A stretch of 64,000 nt of DNA from the NCBI GenBank assembly GCA_943735955.1, contig OX030958.1, positions 10,281,626-10,345,625 of the forward strand. Direction: 5' to 3'. A program made the translations under genes and the position numbers. The notes below the pieces were generated by a model, which saw nothing but the letters and a program-made list of their open reading frames with translations, made no database searches and was not told the DNA's origin. How positions within the stretch are numbered: the stretch's first letter is position 1; each line of letters opens with the position of its first letter. This DNA is from Piscicola geometra. Its lineage: Eukaryota > Annelida > Clitellata > Hirudinida > Piscicolidae. Of this stretch, positions 50,197 through 61,110 are shown piece after piece.

Positions 50197-53100
50197 ATGA
50201 AGACGATGAAGACGGTGAAGACGATGAAGACGGTGAAGACGAACGATGAAGACGATGAAGACGGTGAAGACGATGAAGACGGTAAAGACGATGAAGATGA
50301 TGAAGACGGTGAAGACGGTGAAGACGGTGAAGACGGTGAAGACGGTGAAGACGGTGAAGACGATGAAGACGATGAAGACGATGAAGACGGAGAAGACGAT
50401 GAAGACGGTGAAGACGGTGAAGACGATGAAGACGGTGAAGACGGTGAAGACGATGAAGACGGTGAAGACGATGAAGACGGTGAAGACGGTGAAGACGGTG
50501 AAGACGAACGATGAAGACGATGAAGACGGTGAAGACGATGAAGACGATGAAGACGATGAAGACGATGAAGACGGTGAAGACGGTGAAGACGGTGAAGACG
50601 GTGAAGACGATGAAGACGGTGAAGACGATGAAGACGGTGAAGACGGTTAAGACAGTGAAGACGGTGAAGACGATGAAGACGATGAAGACGGTGAAGACGG
50701 TGAAGACGATGAAGACGGTGAAGACGGTGAAGACGATGAAGACGGTGAAGACGATGAAGACGGTGAAGACGATGAAGACGGTGAAGACGGTGAAGACGGT
50801 GAAGACGATGAAGACGATGAAGACGGTGAAGACGATGAAGACGGTGAAGACGATGAAGACGATGAAGACGGTGAAGACGATGAAGACGGTGAAGACGGTG
50901 AAGACGGTGAAGACGGTGAAGACGATGAAGACGATGAAGACGGTGAAGACGGTGAAGACGATGAAGACGGTGAAAACGGTGAAGACGGTGAAGACGATGA
51001 AGACGGTGAAGACGATGAAGACGGTGAAGACGATGAAGACGGTGAAGACGATGAAGACGGTGAAGACGATGAAGACGGTGAAGACGATGAAGACGGTGAA
51101 GACGAACGATGAAGACGATGAAGACGATGAAGACGGTGAAGACGATGAAGACGATGAAGACGATGAAGACGGTGAAGACGGTGAAGACGGTGAAGACGGT
51201 GAAGACGAACGATGAAGACGATGAAGACGGTGAAGACGATGAAGACGGTGAAGACGATGAAGACGATGAAGACGGTGAAGACGATGAAGACGGTGAAGAC
51301 GGTTAAGACGGTGAAGACGATGAAGACGGTGAAGACGGTGAAGACGATGAAGACGGTGAAGACGGTGAAGACGGTGAAGACGATGAAGACGATGAAGACG
51401 ATGAAGACGGTGAAGACGATGAAGACGATGAAAACGGTGAAGACGATGAAGACGGTGAAGACGATGAAGACGGTGAAGACGATGAAGACGATGAAGACGG
51501 TGAAGACGATGAAGACGGTGAAGACGGTGAAGACGGTGAAGACGGTGAAGACGATGAAGACGGTGAAGACGACGAAGACGGTGAAGACGATGAAGACGAT
51601 GAAGACGGTGAAGACGGTGAAGACGGTGAAGACGGTGAAGACGATGAAGACGATGAAGACGGTGAAGACGGTGAAGACGATGAAGACGGTGAAGACGGTG
51701 AAGACGGTGAAGACGATGAAGACGGTGAAGACTATGAAGACGGTGAAGACGATGAAGACGGTGAAGACGATGAAGACGGTGAAGACGGTGAAGACGAACG
51801 ATGAAGACGATGAAGACGGTGAAGACGATGAAGACGGTGAAGACGAACGATGAAGACGATGAAGACGGTGAAGACGATGAAGACGGTAAAGACGATGAAG
51901 ATGATGAAGACGGTGAAGACGGTGAAGACGGTGAAGACGGTGAAGACGGTGAAGACGGTGAAGACGATGAAGACGATGAAGACGGTGAAGACGGAGAAGA
52001 CGATGAAGACGGTGAAGACGGTGAAGACGATGAAGACGGTGAAGACGGTGAAGACGATGAAGACGGTGAAGACGATGAAGACGGTGAAGACGGTGAAGAC
52101 GGTGAAGACGAACGATGAAGACGATGAAGACGGTGAAGACGATGAAGACGATGAAGACGATGAAGACGATGAAGACGGTGAAGACGGTGAAGACGGTGAA
52201 GACGGTGAAGACGGTGAAGACGAACGATGAAGACGATGAAGACGGTGAAGACGATGAAGACGGTGAAGACGATGAAGACGATGAAGACGGTGAAGACGAT
52301 GAAGACGGTGAAGACGGTTAAAACGGTGAAGACGGTGAAGACGATGAAGACGGTGAAGACGATGAAGACGGTGAAGACGGTTAAGACAGTGAAGACGGTG
52401 AAGACGATGAAGACGATGAAGACGGTGAAGACGGTGAAGACGATGAAGACGGTGAAGACGGTGAAGACGATGAAGACGGTGAAGACGATGAAGACGGTGA
52501 AGACGATGAAGACGGTGAAGACGGTGAAGACGGTGAAGACGATGAAGACGATGAAGACGGTGAAGACGATGAAGACGGTGAAGACGATGAAGACGATGAA
52601 GACGGTGAAGACGATGAAGACGGTGAAGACGGTGAAGACGGTGAAGACGGTGAAGACGATGAAGACGATGAAGACGGTGAAGACGGTGAAGACGATGAAG
52701 ACGGTGAAAACGGTGAAGACGGTGAAGACGATGAAGACGGTGAAGACGATGAAGACGGTGAAGACTATGAAGACGGTGAAGACGATGAAGACGGTGAAGA
52801 CGATGAAGACGGTGAAGACGAATGATGAAGACGATGAAGACGATGAAGACGGTGAAGACGATGAAGACGATGAAGACGATGAAGACGGTGAAGACGGTGA
52901 AGACGGTGAAGACGGTGAAGACAAACGATGAAGACGATGAAGACGGTGAAGACGATGAAGACGGTGAAGACGATGAAGACGATGAAGACGGTGAAGACGA
53001 TGAAGACGGTGAAGACGGTTAAGACGGTGAAGACGATGAAGACGGTGAAGACGGTGAAGACGATGAAGACGGTGAAGACGGTGAAGACGGTGAAGATGAT

Positions 53101-54564
53101 GAAGACGATGAAGACGATGAAGACGGTGAAGACGATGAAGACGATGAAAACGGTGAAGACGATGAAGACGGTGAAGACGATGAAGACGGTGAAGACGGTG
53201 AAGACGAACGATGAAGGCGATGAAGACGGTGAAGACGATGAAGACGGTGAAGACGATGAAGACGATGAAGACGGTGAAGACGAACGATGAAGACGATGAA
53301 GACGGTGAAGACGATGAAGAAGGTGAAGACGATGAAGACGGTGAAGACGGTGAAGACGGTGAAGACGGTGAAGACGATGAAGACGGTGAAGACGATGAAG
53401 ACGGTAAAGACGATGAAAACGGTGAAGACGGTGAAGACGAACGATGAAGACGGTGAAGACGATGAAGACGGTGAAGACGGTGAAGACGATGAAGACGGTG
53501 AAGACGGTGAAGACGGTGAAGACGAACGATGAAGACGATGAAGACGGTGAAGACGATGAAGACGATGAAGACGATGAAGACGATGAAGACGGTGAAGACG
53601 GTGAAGACGGTGAAGACGGTGAAGACGGTGAAGACGAACGATGAAGACGATGAAGACGGTGAAGACGATGAAGACGGTGAAGACGATGAAGACGATGAAG
53701 ACGGTGAAGACGATGAAGACGGTGAAGACGGTTAAAACGGTGAAGACGGTGAAGACGATGAAGACGGTGAAGACGATGAAGACGGTGAAGACGGTTAAGA
53801 CAGTGAAGACGGTGAAGACGATGAAGACGATGAAGACGGTGAAGACGGTGAAGACGATGAAGACGGTGAAGACGGTGAAGACGATGAAGACGGTGAAGAC
53901 GATGAAGACGGTGAAGACGATGAAGACGGTGAAGACGGTGAAGACGGTGAAGACGATGAAGACGATGAAGACGGTGAAGACGATGAAGACGGTGAAGACG
54001 ATGAAGACGATGAAGACGGTGAAGACGATGAAGACGGTGAAGACGGTGAAGACGGTGAAGACGGTGAAGACGATGAAGACGATGAAGACGGTGAAGACGG
54101 TGAAGACGATGAAGACGGTGAAAACGGTGAAGACGGTGAAGACGATGAAGACGGTGAAGACGATGAAGACGGTGAAGACGGTGAAGACGGTGAAGACGGT
54201 GAAGACGGTGAAGACGAACGATGAAGACGATGAAGACGGTGAAGACGGTTAAGACAGTGAAGACGGTGAAGACGATGAAGACGGTGAAGACGGTGAAGAC
54301 GATGAAGACGGTGAAGACGGTGAAGACGATGAAGACGGTGAAGACGATGAAGACGGTGAAGACGATGAAGACGGTGAAGACGGTGAAGACGGTGAAGACG
54401 ATGAAGACGATGAAGACGGTGAAGACGATGAAGACGGTGAAGACGATGAAGACGATGAAGACGGTGAAGACGATGAAGACGGTGAAGACGGTGAAGACGG
54501 TGAAGACGGTGAAGACGGTGAAGACGATGAAGACGGTGAAGACGATGAAGACGGTGAAGACGAA
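50197..54564 (+). repeat. HOR copies at about 1.4-1.74-kb offsets
   Basis: Marks 50197, 50246 and 50511 recur at +1604 (51801, 51850, 52115), both copies with a GAAGATGATG variant (near 50293 and 51897) and GACTATGAAG upstream (near 50126 and 51730). Mark 52227 recurs at 53641 (+1414), both followed by GGTTAAAACGG (52316, 53730). The GAATGATGAAG mark at 52822 recurs at 54564 (+1742). Confidence 0.78.
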
Positions 54565-54970
54565 TGATGAAGACGATGAAGACGATGAAGACGGTGAAGA
54601 CGATGAAGACGATGAAGACGATGAAGACGGTGAAGACGGTGAAGACGGTGAAGACGGTGAAGACGAACGATGAAGACGATGAAGACGGTGAAGACGATGA
54701 AGACGGTGAAGACGATGAAGACGATGAAGACGGTGAAGACGATGAAGACGGTGAAGACGGTTAAGACGGTGAAGACGATGAAGACGGTGAAGACGGTGAA
54801 GACGATGAAGACGGTGAAGACGGTGAAGACGGTGAAGACGATGAAGACGATGAAGACGATGAAGACGGTGAAGACGATGAAGACGATGAAAACGGTGAAG
54901 ACGATGAAGACGGTGAAGACGATGAAGACGGTGAAGACGATGAAGACGATGAAGACGGTGAAGACGAACG

Positions 54971-57900
54971 ATGAAGACGATGAAGACGGTGAAGACGATG
55001 AAGAAGGTGAAGACGATGAAGACGGTGAAGACGGTGAAGACGGTGAAGACGGTGAAGACGATGAAGACGGTGAAGACGATGAAGACGGTAAAGACGATGA
55101 AAACGGTGAAGACGGTGAAGACGAACGATGAAGACGGTGAAGACGATGAAGACGGTGAAGACGGTGAAGACGATGAAGACGATGAAGACGATGAAGACGG
55201 TGAAGACGGTGAAGACGATGAAGACGATGAAGACGGTGAAGACGATGAAGACGGTGAAGACGGTGAAGACGGTGAAGACGGTGAAGACGATGAAGACGAT
55301 GAAGACGGTGAAGACGGTGAAGACGATGAAGACGATGAAGACGATGAAGACGGTGAAGACGATGAAGACGGTGAAGACGGTGAAGACGGTGAAGACGGTG
55401 AAGACGATGAAGACGATGAAGACGGTGAAGACGGTGAAGACGATGAAGACGATGAAGACGATGAAGACGGTGAAGACGATGAAGACGGTGAAGACGGTGA
55501 AGACGAACGATGAAGACGATGAAGACGGTGAAGACGATGAAGACGGTGAAGACGATGAAGACGGTGAAGACGAACGATGAAGACGATGAAGACGGTGAAG
55601 ACGATGAAGACGGTGAAGACGATGAAGACGATGAAGACGGTGAAGACGGTGAAGACGATGAAGACGAACGATGAAGACGGAGAAGACGGTGAAGACGGTG
55701 AAGACGGTGAAGACGGTGAAGACGGTGAAGACGGTGAAGACGGTGAAGATGATGAAGACGGTGAAGACGATGAAGACGGTGAAGACGATGAAGACGGTGA
55801 AGACGGTGAAGACGGTGAAGACGGTGAAGACGATGAAGACGGTGAAGACGGTGAAGACGAACGATGAAGACGATGAAGACGGTGAAGACGATGAAGACGG
55901 TGAAGACGATGAAGACGGTGAAGACGATGAAGACGGTGAAGACGAACGATGAAGACGATGAAGACTGTGACGACGATGAAGACGGTGAAGACGATGAAGA
56001 CGGTGAAGACGAACGATGAAGACGATGAAGACGGTGAAGACGATGAAGACGGTGAAGACGATGAAGACGGTGAAGACGATGAAGACGGTGAAGACGATGA
56101 AGACGGTGAAGACGGTGAAGACGAACGATGAAGACGATGAAGACGGTGAAGACGATGAAGACGGTGAAGACGATGAAGACGGTGAAGACGGTGAAGACGA
56201 ACGATGAAGACGATGAAGACGGTGAAGACGATGAAGACGGTGAAGACGATGAAGACGGTGAAGAAGAACGATGAAGACGGTGAAGACGATGAAGACGGTG
56301 AAGACGATGAAGACGGTGAAGACGGTGAAGACGGTGAAGACGATGAAGACGGTGAAGACGATGAAGACGGTGAAGACGATGAAGACGGTGAAGACGGTGA
56401 AGACGGTGAAGACGATGAAGACGATGAAGACGATGAAGACGGTGAAGACGATGAAGACGATGAAAACGGTGAAGACGATGAAGACGGTGAAGACGATGAA
56501 GACGGTGAAGACGGTGAAGACGAACGATGAAGGCGATGAAGACGGTGAAGACGATGAAGACGGTGAAGACGATGAAGACGATGAAGACGGTGAAGACGAA
56601 CGATGAAGACGATGAAGACGGTGAAGACGATGAAGACGGTGAAGACGATGAAGACGGTGAAGACGGTGAAGACGGTGAAGACGGTGAAGACGATGAAGAC
56701 GGTGAAGACGATGAAGACGGTAAAGACGATGAAAACGGTGAAGACGGTGAAGACGAACGATGAAGACGGTGAAGACGATGAAGACGGTGAAGACGGTGAA
56801 GACGATGAAGACGATGAAGACGATGAAGACGGTGAAGACGGTGAAGACGATGAAGACGATGAAGACGGTGAAGACGATGAAGACGGTGAAGACGGTGAAG
56901 ACGGTGAAGACGGTGAAGACGATGAAGACGATGAAGACGGTGAAGACGGTGAAGACGATGAAGACGATGAAGACGATGAAGACGGTGAAGACGATGAAGA
57001 CGGTGAAGACGGTGAAGACGTTGAAGACGGTGAAGACGATGAAGACGATGAAGACGGTGAAGACGGTGAAGACGATGAAGACGATGAAGACGATGAAGAC
57101 GGTGAAGACGATGAAGACGGTGAAGACGGTGAAGACGAACGATGAAGACGATGAAGACGGTGAAGACGATGAAGACGGTGAAGACGATGAAGACGATGAA
57201 GACGGTGAAGACGGTGAAGACGATGAAGACGAACGATGAAGACGGAGAAGACGGTGAAGACGGTGAAGACGGTGAAGACGGTGAAGATGATGAAGACGGT
57301 GAAGACGATGAAGACGGTGAAGACGATGAAGACGGTGAAGACGGTGAAGACGGTGAAGACGATGAAGACGGTGAAGACGGTGAAGACGAACGATGAAGAC
57401 GATGAAGACGGTGAAGACGATGAAGACGGTGAAAACGATGAAGACGGTGAAGACGAACGATGAAGACGATGAAGACGGTGACGACGATGAAGACGGTGAA
57501 GACGATGAAGACGGTGAAGACGAACGATGAAGACGATGAAGACGGTGAAGACGATGAAGACGGTGAAGACGATGAAGACGGTGAAGACGATGAAGACGGT
57601 GAAGACGATGAAGACGGTGAAGACGGTGAAGACGAACGATGAAGACGATGAAGACGGTGAAGACGATGAAGACGGTGAAGACGATGAAGACGGTGAAGAC
57701 GGTGAAGACGAACGATGAAGACGATGAAGACGGTGAAGACGATGAAGACGGTGAAGAAGAACGATGAAGACGATGAAGACGGTGAAGACGATGAAGACGG
57801 TGAAGACGATGAAGACGGTGAAGACGGTGAAGACGGTGAAGACGATGAAGACGGTGAAGACGATGAAGACGGTGAAGACGATGAAGACGGTGAAGACGGT

Positions 57901-59440
57901 GAAGACGGTGAAGACGAACGATGAAGACGATGAAGACAGTGAAGACGATGAAGACGATGAAAACGGTGAAGACGATGAAGACGGTGAAGACGATGAAGAC
58001 GGTGAAGACGGTGAAGACGAACGATGAAGACGATGAAGACGGTGAAGACGATGAAGACGGTGAAGACGATGAAGACGATGAAGACGGTGAAGACGAACGA
58101 TGAAGACGATGAAGACGGTGAAGACGATGAAGACGGTGAAGACGATGAAGACGGTGAAGACGATGAAGACGGTGAAGACGGTGAAGACGGTGAAGACGGT
58201 GAAGACGATGAAGACGGTGAAGACGATGAAGACGGTAAAGACGATGAAAACGGTGAAGACGGTGAAGACGAACGATGAAGACGGTGAAGACGATGAAGAC
58301 GGTGAAGACGGTGAAGACGATGAAGACGATGAAGACGGTGAAGACGATGAAGACGGTGAAGACGGTGAAGACGGTGAAGACGGTGAAGACGATGAAGACG
58401 ATGAAGACGATGAAGACGGTGAAGACGATGAAGACGGTGAAGACGGTGAAGACGAACGATGAAGACGATGAAGACGGTGAAGACGATGAAGACGGTGAAG
58501 ACGATGAAGACGGTGAAGACGAACGATGAAGACGATGAAGACGGTGAAGACGATGAAGACGGTGAAGACGATGAAGACGGTGAAGACGATGAAGACGATG
58601 AAGACGGTGAAGACGGTGAAGACGATGAAGACGAACGATGAAAACGGAGAAGACGGTGAAGACGGTGAAGACGATGAAGACGGTGAAAACGATGAAGACG
58701 GTGAAGACGAACGATGAAGACGATGAAGACGGTGAAGACGATGAAGACGGTGAAGACGGTGAAGACGGTGAAGACGATGAAGACGGTGAAGACGATGAAG
58801 ACGGTGAAGACGATGAAGACGGTGAAGACGGTGAAGACGGTGAAGACGAACGATGAAGACGATGAAGACAGTGAAGACGATGAAGACGATGAAAACGGTG
58901 AAGACGATGAAGACGGTGAAGACGATGAAGACGGTGAAGACGGTGAAGACGAACGATGAAGACGATGAAGACGGTGAAGACGATGAAGACGGTGAAGACG
59001 ATGAAGACGATGAAGACGGTGAAGACGAACGATGAAGACGATGAAGACGGTGAAGACGATGAAGACGGTGAAGACGATGAAGACGGTGAAGACGGTGAAG
59101 ACGGTGAAGACGGTGAAGACGATGAAGACGGTGAAGACGATGAAGACGGTAAAGACGATGAAAACGGTGAAGACGGTGAAGACGAACGATGAAGACGGTG
59201 AAGTCGATGAAGACGGTGAAGACGGTGAAGACGATGAAGACGATGAAGACGGTGAAGACGATGAAGACGGTGAAGACGGTGAAGACGGTGAAGACGGTGA
59301 AGACGATGAAGACGATGAAGACGATGAAGACGGTGAAGACGATGAAGACGGTGAAGACGGTGAAGACGAACGATGAAGACGATGAAGACGGTGAAGACGA
59401 TGAAGACGGTGAAGACGATGAAGACGGTGAAGACGAACGA
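54971..59440 (+). repeat. HOR copies at 1632-, 1511- and 914/932-bp offsets
   Basis: 54971 and 55128 match 56603 and 56760 (+1632); 55949, 56016 and 56204 match 57460, 57527 and 57715 (+1511), sharing a GTGACGACGATG variant (near 55967, 57478) and a GAAGAAGAACG mark (near 56262, 57755); 57921 and 58024 match 58853 and 58956 (+932), sharing GACAGTGAAG; 58459 and 58526 match 59373 and 59440 (+914). Overlapping offsets show several rounds of duplication. Confidence 0.78.
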
Positions 59441-61110
59441 TGAAGACGATGAAGACGGTGAAGACGATGAAGACGGTGAAGACGATGAAGACGGTGAAGA
59501 CGATGAAGACGATGAAGACGGTGAAGACGGTGAAGACGATGAAGACGAACGATGAAGACGGAGAAGACGGTGAAGACGGTGAAGACGGTGAAGACGGTGA
59601 AGACAGTGAAGACGGTGAAGACGGTGAAGATGATGAAGACGGTGAAGACGATGAAGACGGTGAAGACGATGAAGACGGTGAAGACAGTGAAGACGAACGA
59701 TGAAGACGATGAAGACGGTGAAGACGATGAAGACGGTGAAGACGGTGAAGACGGTGAAGACGATGAAGACGGTGAAGACGATGAAGACGATGAAGACGGT
59801 GAAGACGATGAAGACGGTGAAGACGGTGAAGACGATGAAGACGGTGAAGACGGTGAAGACGGTGAAGACGATGAAGACGGTGAAGACGGTGAAGACGAAC
59901 GATGAAGACGATGAAGACGGTGAAGACGATGAAGACGGTGAAGACGATGAAGACGGTGAAGACGAACGATGAAGACGATGAAGACGGTGAAGACGATGAA
60001 GACGGTGAAGACGATGAAGACGGTGAAGACGATGAAGACGGTGAAGACGAACGATGAAGACGATGAAGACGGTGAAGACGATGAAGACGGTGAAGACGAT
60101 CAAGACGGTGAAGACGGTGAAGACGGTGAAGACGGTGAAGACGGTGAAGACGATGAAGACGATGAAGACGGTGAAGACGGTGAAGACGATGAAGACGATG
60201 AAGACGATGAAGACGGTGAAGACGATGAAGACGGTGAAGACGGTGAAGACGAACGATGAAGACGATGAAGACGGTGAAGACGATGAAGACGGTGAAGACG
60301 ATGAAGACGGTGAAGACGAACGATGAAGACGATGAAGACGGTGAAGACGATGAAGACGGTGAAGACGATAAAGACGGTGAAGACGATGAAGACGATGAAG
60401 ACGGTGAAGACGGTGAAGACGATGAAGACGAAATATGAAGACGGAGAAGACGGTGAAGACGGTGAAGACGGTGAAGACGGTGAAGACGGTGAAGATGATG
60501 AAGACGGTGAAGACGATGAAGACGGTGAAGACGATGAAGACGCTGAAGAAGGTGAAGACGAACGATGAAGACGATGAAGACGGTGAAGACGATGAAGACG
60601 GTGAAGACGGTGAAGACGATGAAGACGGTGAAGACGATGAAGACGATGAAGACGGTGAAGACGATGAAGACGGTGAAGACGGTGAAGACGATGAAGACGG
60701 TGAAGACGGTGAAGACGGTGAAGACGATGAAGACGGTGAAGACGATGAAGACGCTGAAGAAGGTGAAGACGAACGATGAAGACGATGAAGACGGTGAAGA
60801 CGGTGAAGACGGTGAAGACGATGAAGACGGTGAAGACGGTGAAGACGAACGATGAAGACGATGAAGACGGTGAAGACGATGAAGACGGTGAAGACGATGA
60901 AGACGGTGAAGACGAACGATGAAGACGGTGAAGACGATGAAGACGGTGAAGACGATGAAGACGGTGAAGACGAACGATGAAGACGATGAAGACGGTGAAG
61001 ACGATGAAGACGGTGAAGACGAACGATGAAGACGATGAAGACGGTGAAGACGATGAAGACGGTGAAGACGATGAAGACGGTGAAGACGATGAAGACGGTG
61101 AAGACGAACG

